Positions 23,953-35,482 of a DNA stretch of 64,000 bases are shown here, piece by piece. Source of the DNA: Paracoccidioides lutzii Pb01 (lineage: Eukaryota; Ascomycota; Eurotiomycetes; Onygenales; Ajellomycetaceae); assembly GCF_000150705.2 (NCBI RefSeq), contig NW_015440947.1, positions 1,647,658 to 1,711,657 on the forward strand. Reading direction: 5' to 3'. The notes beneath the pieces were generated by a model. The model had not been told where the DNA came from and ran no database searches. It saw only the letters and a program-made list of their open reading frames with translations. Every line of letters starts with the position of its first letter. Position 1 is the first letter of the stretch. A program made the position numbers and the translations under genes.

Positions 23953-26507
23953 TTTATCTGGCTGAACCGATCAGGTCTTGGAAGCCAGGGTATTTGTCTG
24001 CGGTCCACAATCAAGTCTAACTATCCATATAATGTGCGATATATAAAACCTGGGTGAGCGTTTTACGATATCTATCTAATGTAAAATATTGTCCCTTCAT
24101 CGATACCCAAATATGAAAGATGGTCAGTCGGGTTGATGTCAAATACTTGTAATACCTGACATTGAGATAAATTGAGACGCCCGGCATATCCAAAACAGTC
24201 CAGGCCGCACCTCTATACGTATTTCATTGGCGTGTACTTTATCGAAATCTACAACAAGTGTATCCCAACATCCCGCCACGTCTCGCCACGCCACTGCTTA
24301 ACCACTGCTTAACCACTGACGTTTCTAACATCACCAACTCTCACTCTCTACTTCAAATTTCAAGTTATGAATTGGGACTGACTGGAACCGGCTGGAGCAA
24401 CCCACATCCCGCCCTTCGCGAAATCATCTGCTCCCAAGGGACCAATTTAAAAAAAATGCTCAGACTACAACAACAATAGGATTTGTTGACCTACGTAGCC
24501 TGTGTGAAGGTCGAAATGGGAGAAGCGGGACGATATACCTCGTAGTGAGGCCTTGAAACATGATTGCTGGAGCCGGGAGGAAGAAAAAAAGGAAAAGACT
24601 TGGAAGAAGGTTGGTTGGGCATGTTTGGACCTAGCTGCTAGTCGCGTGCATTGGGCCACCGAGGGAAGGGTGAAAGCAATGTAAACCTGGAGCATATGCT
24701 TTACGAACGGCTTCTGGACCCGATGTGGAAGATGGGCGTAGATCCGGTTCCTAGGCTGGAGGAAGCTGAAGCGGAACAGCTGGTGCCCACCACTCACCCC
24801 AGAAACCGAGTAGTCGGTGGTTTAGGATGGAGGAAAAGCACTCGATTCTTCTCGAGGTGCTTCTTCACATGCGCCAAGTGTGTAACCACTGGAAGCTTTG
24901 CCAAAATCGGCTCGGTAAACTTATGGAGATACTTGGAGCAACAAGCTTGATGAGGAGAACAATGTGTTCGTTTCATTCTGAAGACGCTTTTCAGAAAACC
25001 CACTGTATACTATTAAATAGGATTGGACTATTCTCAGCTATTTTGAACACGAGAACATGCAAACTCATGAACACATGAACATCATATTCAAATCATTGTG
25101 TATTCAAAATAAATAAATAAATAAATAAATAAAAAGTATAAAATTATTATTTTTATTTATTTTATTTATTTTTTTTTTTTTTAAAAAAGGCACTAAATAT
25201 TCCTTTTCAAGTTATTGTGTGCAAACAAGGCTGCTTCAGCTTGGTTACATAATTCCTGTTTCAACTTGGTTTGTTTCCGCATTATCTCTGCAAGATTCTC
25301 TGGAGAGGGGAGAATTGCGGTCCAAATGCCATTATATCCGAAAATAATCAAGCTGCCATTTCATCGCTTTTGTCTGTTAACGAGGTATTGCTTCACGCTC
25401 GTCAAGTACACGCTCCAAGCAACCAAGGCTTACTTGCATTAGCACAATCATTCTAATGCAAGCGACCAACTACCTAATTTATGTACATTCATGTGCAGAA
25501 AGTGATGTGCATAGTTATATGCAGATTCAGGGAAACCTGATCTATCCAGTAGATATAGGTGCAAATGAAACCTCATTTCCTTTCACGTAAGGTTCAAGAA
25601 TATAAATTGACAGGTGGGGATACACATGATTAAGTTTTTACGATAGATGTCTTGCCTCAATACTTGCAGACCAGACAATAAACAAGGGCAAGGGGGCGGG
25701 AATTCCAAATGGCCATCCATTTCCACTCCACCGCAGCATAATGAAATATAGCCATCCCGTTTCGCCAATATCATCTGGAGACAACCACCAAATACAAGTC
25801 CTCAATAAAACAACAAAGCAAGGGGGGAGAAAGGAGAAGAGGAGGACATTGATGGTAAGAGTAGCAAACCCCCGAAACACCTATTCACTTGCCGCACACC
25901 CCCTACCGGAATCATTTCACGCCTTCGGTGATCGAATTCAGTATGATTCATGCATACACAAAGGGGAATACAGTCCACAAAAGAGCATAAATTTGCAACC
26001 GTAAGGCAGGAGAAGGAAATACCCGGAACTGGGATAATCAATCGTGATGAGGAAACACACGGGGTATTATTGGAAAGGGAAAATTAAATTAAAGAAACAT
26101 CAGGAGGAAGAAATCAATGGGTAGAGTTCGGAGAGAAAACAGAATGCACAACCGTCGTGCCAAATCTCAGTCGTGGTTGTTCTAAGGTTTTAAGAGTCTA
26201 CTCAGTCTTAGTGTATGTGCATTATCTTTTGCAGGTAGGACTGGATGTTAAAATGGCCGAAATAAAAATGGGTGTTCTTCTCCCTTTGGGGCCTTCAGGA
26301 TATGCGAGAAGATACTTTCGTCCACAAGGGTTTTATGGGCCAATCGAAATCAGCAGATTTGCAGGATATCAGTTGATAGGTGAGGGAATTCTAGAGAAGT
26401 ACACTACCAATAGGCAAAAGAGAGAAGAGGAAGAGTGATTAGATATTCGAAACGGGAAATTATTAAACAATCGGTAAAACAAAAACAAAGAAATAATAAC
26501 CAAGTAC
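23953..26507. other. AT-rich gene-poor convergent spacer
   Basis: RIX1 and the SNF2 gene converge across 2.55 kb, unusually long for two 3' ends. It holds short tandem repeats (CACTGCTTAAC near 24290-24315), an AT hairpin at about 25106-25184 and a few frames of 60-110 codons. The frame at 24651-24950 (+), including ERLLDPMWKMGVDPVPRLEE, has coding-like composition but no recognised family. This may be a worn-down mobile element or a lost gene; I cannot decide. Confidence 0.4.
25106..25184. repeat. Inverted AAAT/ATTT simple repeat
   Basis: A run of AAAT units on the left (25107-25135) is followed after about 15 bases by a run of ATTT units and a T tract. The two arms are complementary and could fold into an AT hairpin. 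Confidence 0.75.
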
Positions 26508-29500
26508 TTATTGCTGACGGCAGCCTGACGTACCAGTCTTCGCGTAAGATGTCCTGTCTTCTTCTCCGTGGGTAGATGTAGAATCTGTCCTATCTTCTAA
26601 CCCCTGCCTTACTACCGGGCTTCTTATTCCATTGTTAGTTCTCTCTAGAGGCTGATTGCCGTTTTCCACATGATGATGGGGAGCTGTTTCGCCACTAGGT
26701 AATCTTGGATTGTTGGTAATAGTTCCGAATGGTGACGGCGGGACGGAAGACATGTTTTCATTGGCATTGGGACGCCATGACGCGAATAATCTCGAATTGT
26801 TCGTAGAATTTGACCCATTAAGACAGTTGAAAAGGCTGATGTCCGGTGACAAGGCAGGTGGGCCAGTTATGGAATTCGTTGATGGCACCGCTGGTGGCAT
26901 AGAGGTCGGAGCGAAAGATGCAAGACCATTTGCAAGGTGGTGCAAAGAATATGGGAAGGGTCCCATTCCCATTGGCGGCTGAGGGGAAGGGTGATGATAA
27001 ACCGCTGATCGTGCAGAGCTTTCTCTCAGTTCCCGCTCTCTGTTCTTTCTCGCCCATGCGGCCGGATCGTTCCGTTTGAGTCTCTCGTCGTCAAGTTCCT
27101 CCTGGACAGCCTTCTCTTCCTCTGGAGTCAACTTGTCACTATCCTCACGTTGGAAGGTTTCTGTAAGAGCAATCTTCCGTATGTTTGTCGTTTCAGAGAG
27201 AATCAAATCCAGAACAGAAGGGTCTTTCCCCTTAAATTCCGTTAGATCTCTTTGCTGAACGACCTTCGGCTTGAAAAGGTAGTCTTTGGAAAACTTGGAA
27301 GCCCACCGTACGGGGTTCATTTTATCAATAACACGATACGAAAGTTGAGTTTTGAAAACAGCTTTGTTGTGCATAATATCCTCAAAGGTCCCACCCGCAA
27401 GAAAGCGATATACGAATACTGGTTTACGTTGACCAAGCCTGTATGCGCGTCCAACGGCTTGCTCCTCCCAGGTAGGATTGAACTGGAAGTCGAAAATTAT
27501 AACACGATTTGCTCCCGGGATATTGAGACCCAACCCCCCCGCTCTAGTTGAGATTAGGTAGACCTGTGTGTACGAACCTGAATTGAAGTTCTTTGTAGAT
27601 ATCTGTCGCGTTGCAATGGGAGTTTTCCCATCTAGACGGGAATAAGTTCGACCTGCCTGCCTTAAGACGTGTTCGAGATAATTAAGCGTCGGGATTGAAT
27701 GTGAAAATAACAGAACTTTATCACCAACTGCGATGGATAGTTCAATGATTTTATCCGCAATCTGAGCACGATAAGACAGTTCGAGACATTGCAAATCCAG
27801 GTCAGTGGCAAAAACCTTCTCTAAGCTCGTGAGCATTTCGGGAGAGTGGACCTGGGATATGGGGGCATCCCCTGGCATTTCACAATCGGAATCAATGGAG
27901 GCCCAATTTGATGCGGAATTTTGAACACCTTTGCTTCGATCTCGAAGCTTCTCCATAAAGCACGCCGGATGATTGCAGAGTAGAGACAAAATAGACAACC
28001 AGTCCCAAAGCCTTGGATTTCTCATAGCCTCCTTATCCGATGCGAGGGCATCGATATAAGCATTGTATGCTTGCTCCTGAAAGGTAGTTAACGGAACGGT
28101 GATTACAAACTCAACTTTGGGTGGAAGTGACCCTTTCAAGACAGAAATATCCGCCCTATTCAGTTTTGGATCGATGTCTTTCTTTAGAACTTGCAGTTTC
28201 TTCAGGGAGTTACGGCGTTCCCATTGCGAACTGTCTGCATAAAGTCCTTCCTCGATTGGCTCAATATACTTCGCTTTGAACTGGACAAACTCCCCAAGAT
28301 ATCCGGGTGCAATCCAATCTATCATTGCATAATACTCCCTTAGATTGTTGGCGAGAGGAGATCCTGTCAGCGCGATGCGGCTTTTTGATACGAACGTCCC
28401 ACAAGCTTCAGCAACTCCAGCTTTTCTATTTTTCAGCTTGTGAGCCTCATCCGCAACAATGATTCTTGGACCTTCAAGAAGATGTTTTCGCACTCTGCCA
28501 TGAGCTTGATCGTCAAGAACCGGTGGGCGATTTTTCCTTGCTTTGTTGAGAATTAATGCTCTGAAAATGTCATAGCTCATTAGCAAAATACCACCCTCCT
28601 TATACCAAGCTGCAATCCCATCCAGCCGTTCCTCAAGTTGAAGAGTAGGTAAAATTTTTCGGAATGGTCCAAGGTTGCGACTGGTTTTAGGGTCGTCGCC
28701 GGGTGTCCACATTAGAAGTTCATCCCACCAATTTTCAATCAAAGAGGAAGGACATAAAACAAGGGTACGAGAAAGTCGGAGGTTTTCGGGAACCTGGATC
28801 CTCAATTTAGGGTCATCTGAAGCTGCTGCGTTTGCGATAGTTATCAAAAGAGATATGCTGCTATATATCAGCCGCCATCCATTAAACAAATCCACTGGCA
28901 CTTACACCTGCATAGTCTTCCCCAGTCCCATCGTGTGAGCTAAAAGACAGCCCTGATGCTTTTCATCCTTAATCAACTCTCGCCACATGAATTGAATTCC
29001 GCTCAATTGATGCGGTTTTACACGAGCGCCAATGTGACTGTGAAGGTATATTACTGGATCGTCGAAGCTAACAGCCTGTCGCTCTGGATCACTGTTGCTT
29101 ATACCTGTCCCCTGAAGTTTGCGGGCAAGCCTTTTCCGCTGTTGTTCCTGGAGCTCAACACGGCGCTGAGCATTTCTCTGTGTGTCCATCGCCTCTTGGC
29201 TCTCCTTGACTGCTTTTTTTCGCCTTTTATGTGGAGTATGGTGTTCCTCAGGTTCTGAGGTGGGAGAATGCTCTTCAAAATCCAAATCCCCACTTTGCTC
29301 ATCTGCGGATAGCTTGGAGGAAGTGAGGCGTTCAGATCCAACTTCTTTGATTGAAGATATGGGAGGTGGTTGCCCAGGTGGCTCCTTTGTTACCTCGTCC
29401 TTCTTATCTAGAAGCGTCTTCAGAGCCTCGCAAAGATGAGGGTGGAAAACACCAAAACTGGTCTGGTCGTTAAGAGTGTTCCCAATACATGTTTTTGGAA

Positions 29501-31835
29501 TCCCTCGCATGGCCGATACCATTTTACATTCATGCCAAGCAACATAGAGCACAGCAGCCCTCAAGTATAGGGCGTGTTTTTGACTAGTTTGTAGAGGGTG
29601 CCGTTTTGATAGTAGTCCACGCAACGCTCTCTGGAAACATTTTCTCGCTCGTCCAAAGTTAGTAGACCTGATTAACTCATATAATTCACGATGCTCCTCC
29701 CGAGGAATTGCCCAGACTAGTTTCCTCAACAGAAGACCACGATCAAGCCGCTTCTCTACCACTGACCAATCTGTCTCTGCTATTTCTTCAATATCTGGGG
29801 AGGCGGGAAGCCGTAAGCTAGAAGTGTTTTCCTTTTTCTTTCTAATCCGAGTGAATTCGCTAAGTAGCTTCGATCGTGGAGAAGGTGAGAGCTTGGTATT
29901 AATATCATTAACAGGGTTAACAGGGTTTAGTGGCGGTGTGTGGACCTCGAAATTGGGTTCCGATGCTTCATCAGAGCTCTTAGTTAGATCCACTACCTCA
30001 ATAGGGCCTGTGGGGCGTTGTTTTTGTATTTGGCGTAATTGCGCGGGTGAAGTCGAAGTTGTTAAACGATTCGGTTCAGGAGAACATTGGTGAAGAATCT
30101 TGGATTCTGGAAGGGAAGGGTTTTTCTGACGTCTTTTTCGAAAAGTCTTTGGTGATATAATGTCATCCTCGCTCTCTGACACTTTTTCTGAGATTTGAGT
30201 GGTGATATCATCAACTGAGACAATGAAATCATTAATGTTGTCGATAGTTTTGTCCTCCCCCTCTGAGCTCAACCACTCCTCATCCTCAGGAATGCAGGGC
30301 TTCGGAAGCTTCCCTGTCTTTGGAGAAAAAGGTGGTGGTTTTGGAGGACATGAATCAAGTTCCAAAATCGATATTTTCCATTTTTCAACTTCCCTATTGA
30401 AAACGGTTTCTTCCATGGAGTGACACTGCTGCTGTACATCGTGTGCTTTTGACCACGGTGTGCCTTTTATTGCCTTTCGAAGTGATTTCAAACGGCGTTC
30501 TAAATGGGTAATTGTCTTCCCTGCAGATTTAACATCGCTATGTTTTGAATTTCGTTGTCTGGAAGACAGCCAGAGTTGTTGTGCTTTTGTTTGTTGAATT
30601 GGAAGCTTATGATTGTGCCACTTTTGTGAAAACGAATCAATGCAACCATCGATTATACTGTCAATTTCTGCAATAGACAGCTTTTTCATCTCTTTCTTTG
30701 AGGCGTCTATCTCCTTTTTTTCAAGTTCTATTTCCCTCCAGGTCTCAGAATCATAGCCATTTTCAGAACCTGATTCGCCATATAATGGCAAGCCTTGATC
30801 CTCCCCAGCTGGGTACTTTGTGAGCAGATAATCCAATTCATCCCGTCTCTGGCTGAGTTGTGGCCAAGCAATTATGTCCTCCTTTGTGACTTTAACGGCC
30901 CCTTCATTCTGTGAGAATAGTGTGAAATATTGAGGTTCACCCTTAGGTATGATTTTTGCGCTATATGGAAATCTGGCAACGGCATCATTTCCCTCTTTAG
31001 TTTCTACTGCACGGGGTTCTTCTAGAAAGTAATGCTGAACACGTTTATTCACAAAACGCTTCTGTCCAATTGGACATTTTGCCCCTTCAAGTACAAACGA
31101 TTCGTCATCGCTATCTTCCATGTCATTGTAGAAGACGTCGGAGAGAGTTACCTTTCTTGGTCCAATATACTGGTAAGGCTGCTTGAATCCAGGCTTCTCC
31201 TGCCGGGCGCCTGGACCAGAGGTCGTTGGTTTGCTGAGCAACAACTTGCGACGTTTACTGCCGCTACTATCAATGACATAATGTTCGTTCGGGCGAACCT
31301 TCGACGAAGAACTACCAGCGGGTAAAATGACCTCAATCTGACCTTGCTCCTCTGAAGTGGCATTCCTTTCCCGGACCCGAGCATTCGCATTGCCATGCGT
31401 TGAAGTTTTAGGAATAGTTAAAGGAGAATGGACCGGCAAAGGAGAGTTCAGCGGCACACTTGGGCTCTCCAGCGGCAAAACAAATCCGAGAGCATTCTGG
31501 GGTGTAGTTGCCGTAAGATGAGGATCGCCAACGCGAAATGGCTGAATGTGTTCAGCGTACCTTCGTGATCGTTGTTGCAAATATTGAACTGCCCGGAATA
31601 TCGTAGAGCGCTGTCCAAGCGACCTCAACCCCAGATCTTGCGCCAGGGTCGCCTTATCTACCTCTGTCAATAGAACTTCTCCAGTAACATCATTCTCTCT
31701 GAGGGTAGCTTCGAGAGTTTTGGGATCTGGGCGAGGGAGTGAAGAACGAGCCCACGGTGCAGATGAATGACAGAGGTAATTAATAACTTGATCAATTGAC
31801 CATTCAAAGGGATCATCATCTTCGAAAACTTCCAT
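26508..31835 (-). CDS. SNF2-family ATPase (ATRX/ARIP4-like) with SAM-like N-terminus
   Basis: Two minus-strand exons (31835-28906, 28860-26508) encode 1760 residues. Residues about 10-90 look like a SAM domain (WSIDQVINYLC, LEATLRENDVTGEVLLTEVD, LGQRSTIFRAVQYLQQ). A long charged linker follows. The ATPase core starts near residue 940: RVKPHQLSGIQFMWREL, Walker A MGLGKT completed just before the intron, DEAH at 1114-1117, ALTGSPLANN, and the C-lobe motifs STRAGGLGLNIPGANRVI and QAVGRAYRLGQRK. The insertion pattern and the phrase FVYRFLAGGTFED fit the ATRX/ARIP4/Rad54-like branch of nuclear DNA translocases used in chromatin remodelling or repair. The C-terminus is Pro/Ser/Asn-rich. The gene is divergent from GSH2. 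Confidence 0.92.
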
Positions 31836-32687
31836 GGCGCGCTATTGCTCAGGATATCAGTGTTGAATCGACAAGAAATATTGAAAAGAAATATCGAAAA
31901 GCTGGGCAAATGGAGGAAGAGAAAGTTTAACAGTAAACTAACTCCTAGCAGAAAGAAAAAAGGAATAAAAGAATAAAAAGAATAACAAAGAAGTATTATC
32001 CCATGAGTAGTAAATCAATACAAGCTTTGGTTAAGCTGTATCAGAATGCAAGGAGAAGGAACCACATAGCAGCAAAAGAAAGTGATAGAATGAAGCTCAA
32101 GACAAGGGCACACATTCTTAGGTAGCCAAGCGCTCAGAGCACAAGCCAACAATCAAGGTATGTATCTTACTTCAAAAGAGTGTCAGGAGTGAGTCAGGTA
32201 GTTAAGGGGATATTCACTCCATGGATGAACGGCAGCCAGCAACTAGTTGCCTTGATCACTCAGGACTCTGTGATAGTTGGCAGTTGAGTTGATGCGGTTG
32301 AATTGTTGAAGCCAGAGATGTGGTAGTTTTTACAGCACAACGTCAAACGTTTGGTAAACAACTGTGGGCGGTGAGGAGGAAGGGGCAGGGATATAGTGGG
32401 CAGAATTCTGCTGCTCTGATTGGTCTCACAATTTCTAAGGTATTGCTGACGTGATCAGCGCAGCTAACTAACTAAGTTAGTCAGTTAGTTAACTAACTAG
32501 TTAGCTATTAGCATCCATTATCAGATCCTGGATGCCCCGCGATCAACCGCTATGGGTAGATTTCCAATCCCCTGCACTACAGAATTCATATTCACAACGC
32601 TCTCCCTCATTTATTCCATGTTTGAATACAGACAGGCAGATAGAGCTCATCCTATTGTTTATTCATACTGCGCTCATTTCTCATCCA
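31836..32687. promoter_or_regulatory. Divergent promoter, SNF2 gene / GSH2
   Basis: The 852 bases between the two starts carry promoters for both directions. A GTTAAC-centred palindrome cluster lies about 180-225 bases upstream of the GSH2 ATG and is listed separately. A short frame upstream of the GSH2 ATG (from 32532) is read through into GSH2, but its own ATG at 32532 would add an unlikely extension. Confidence 0.55.
32462..32508. repeat. GTTAACTA palindrome cluster (site 1)
   Basis: A 16-bp perfect palindrome, AGTTAGTTAACTAACT at 32483-32498, sits in a longer array of TAACTA/TTAGTT units flanked by the inverted pair AGCTAACTAACT and AGTTAGCT. It is upstream of GSH2. Confidence 0.85.
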
Positions 32688-34387
32688 ATGGACAGTTCAG
32701 TCTATGCTAATTACCCCCCACCACTGACTGCGGAGCAGCATGATTACCTAGTTTCCGCTGTTAAAACATGGGCTTTGCATCATGGGCTCTGTGTCAAACC
32801 CTCTCCAGCCTTTATTGGGAGACATTTGGATCCTCAAGGCGTCTTAGCAACCAATGCGCCAGTCACTCTTTTCCCGAGCCCTTACCCCAGGGCTTGCTTT
32901 AATCATGCGACTACAATCCAGAGAGCATACAACGAGCTATACGCGAGAATAAGCACGGATGAATCATGGCTTGGGGAAATTATTCAAGAGTAAGACTACT
33001 ACTGCTTAATTCTGTAGTGATTAAGAAATAAAATTTGTAAAAGAGTTGTGTTTTGTTTCTCTTTCTCTGCCATTAGATTTCGCATTTCGCATTTGTTAAT
33101 TCCTCTACGGTTGTATGGTTACTGAAATATTGCGACAGACTTATTGACGTAGATGACTTCGTCGCAAATCTCTGGAAGGTCCACCTCAGTGTAAAAACTG
33201 AAGGATATGTCCAACCACTTTCCCTAGGTCTTTTCCGATCCGATTATATCGCCCATAGACCCGTAGGCGCAACAGAATCATCTCTAAGACAGGTGGAGTT
33301 CAACACCATTTCCTCCTCTTTTGGAGGCCTCTCAGCTCTCGTAACTGCATTGCACACGGATCTCTTGTCATCTCCACCAGGAAATCCTGTCACGTATCCG
33401 CCTCATCCAATTTTAAATGACCACAAACCGCCAGAGAATAGCGCCGTCACATCGTTAGCAAGTGGTTTCGCAGCCGCACACGAAGCATATGGCGCATCAA
33501 AATCGGAATCCCCACTACCCCTCTGTATTCTCTTCATCGTTCAAGCCGGCGAACGAAACCTGTTTGACCAACTAGAACTTTCCACCCAGCTCACAAAATT
33601 CCGCAAAATTCCCGTCTTCCGGCTTGTGACATCAGACATCCAAAAGCTAACCTCCATCCCTGCTGCCAACCCCTCCAGGCCCCTGATATACAGCCCTCCC
33701 CATGCGCCATCCAACCAATTCGAAGTAACTACAGTGTATCTGCGCAGCTTCTACGGGCCAGGCGACTACCCCAATGAATCAGCGTGGGCTGCGCGAACAC
33801 ACTTGGAGCGATCTGCCGCCATAAAATGCCCTTCAGTCCTCAGCCAGCTCTCCGGCTGCAAGAAGGTGCAACAAGTCCTTGCCGACCCCAACGCCCCCAC
33901 CGACCATCTCACCCATTTCCTCCCAAACACCTCCTCTGAAATCATTAAAAAGATCCGTGCAACCTTTGCCCCGCAATATGACCTCTCGGCATCTGGCCGC
34001 GGTCGCGAACTGGCCCTAGATCCCTCAACAGCTGCAAACCACGTCCTGAAACCGCAGCGTGAGGGCGGCGGGAACAACATTTACCGTGATGCGATTCCGC
34101 GATTCCTGCGCTCCATGCCGGAGAAGGATTGGAAGGGGTGGATTCTTATGGAGCTGATTCAGCCGCCTGATGCGGCGAAGAATATGATGCTGCGCAGTGA
34201 TGGGGAGGTAATCAGTGGTCATGTTATTAGTGAGTTGGGCATATTTGGTGCGGTTCTTTGGAAGGATGATGGGGAAATTTTGCACAATGAGCAGGGTGGT
34301 TGGCTGTTGAGGACAAAGGGGAGGGAAATTGATGAGGGGGGTGTTGCAGCAGGATTTTCGTCGTTGGATAGCCTTGTACTTGTTTGA
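32688..34387 (+). CDS. GSH2: Glutathione synthetase
   Basis: Two exons (32688-32989, 33139-34387) encode 516 residues. The enzyme adds glycine to gamma-glutamylcysteine using ATP, the last step of glutathione synthesis, in the cytosol. The N-terminus MDSSVYANYPPPLTAEQ and the block ELIDVDDFVANLWKVHLSVK (formed across the splice) are family-like. VEFNTISSSFGGLS is the conserved substrate-site segment. The ATP-grasp part shows the Gly-rich loop KPQREGGGNNIYRD, then WILMELIQPP. The end GGVAAGFSSLDSLVLV corresponds to the Ala/Gly-rich loop that closes the active site. Length is typical for the eukaryotic enzyme. Confidence 0.96.
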
Positions 34388-35482
34388 AATCATTGTCTAT
34401 TCCTTCCCTATCCGAAAATAGATGATTGATGTGGAAGTTGTGGGTATACAGGGAGAGAATGCGGATGTTTCTTTTGATATAGACAACAAAGATATAATGC
34501 CCTCCCTTTTTCGGGCTTATTATGATTGACTTTCAGAAGTAGACTTCAGAATAATGATCAATGTGCTTGATTTAGATTATCAAAGCCCCATACTAATAGA
34601 AATGAGAGACTATTGTTCGAACCAAACTTGAAAATTCAGATAGAACTACCTAAAATAAAAAGATAAGAAACACAAAAACAACATGCCTGGGTAATCAGGA
34701 TCCTCCAGGTAGCGTGGTAAGCTCGAAAAATCCTTAGGAAATCAATCCTGCTGGATTAAATTCTGTCCGTTCATAGCATTGCAGGAAACCCTCGGAAGCA
34801 AAACCAAAACAAAACTGATAACAGAACTGAAATTAAACTTGAGGGACCATAGAAACAGAAGAAGAACGCAGAGAGAAACAGAACCATGGAATGTATTGTG
34901 AACAAACATTTCATAATACGTGATAACTTCTGATCCGTAGAAATATCCCTGGATAGACTTTTCTCATTTACAAAACATTCGAGGAGAAGATAACTACCTT
35001 TGTCCAGTAGGAACAAAAGCTTAGCTCTTTAAAGAAAAAAAAAACTTGGGTATCAGAAATAGCAGAATGCAGGAAGTCTGTTGGGATATGTAAAAGTTCC
35101 CTTTGAGCAAGATTTTCCTGGTTTTGGACTCCAAAAATAGAGAGAAGAAATATATCGGTACCACGCCCGTCAAGCACAGTCGAAGTTTCCAAGATTGTAA
35201 AATTCAGAATAAAAAAGAGCAGGCCAAACTGGAGTTTTGTTAGAGATCTGATTGCTCCCCCAAATAAAGCTGCCGGGAGAAAGTCGGCTTGATTGCTCGA
35301 ATTAATTTCCGGAAACGTGGGTAATGGGAGAGTAAGTCCAAAAAAAAAAAAAAAAAAAAAAAAAGATGGATGGATGACAGCTGTCTTATTTCTTTGAAAT
35401 AAGACCAAAGACTAGATATCCTTAATGAAATTCTCTGGGCCGCAATCCGCTTGTTCCTATTCATACCATCTTGACTTTGCAT
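34388..35482. other. Convergent spacer with a 25-A tract
   Basis: GSH2 (+) and the first 'WMRLD' gene (-) converge here. A run of 25 A lies at 35340-35364. Short frames on the minus strand are rich in Phe because of this A/T content and are not supported as genes. Confidence 0.5.
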
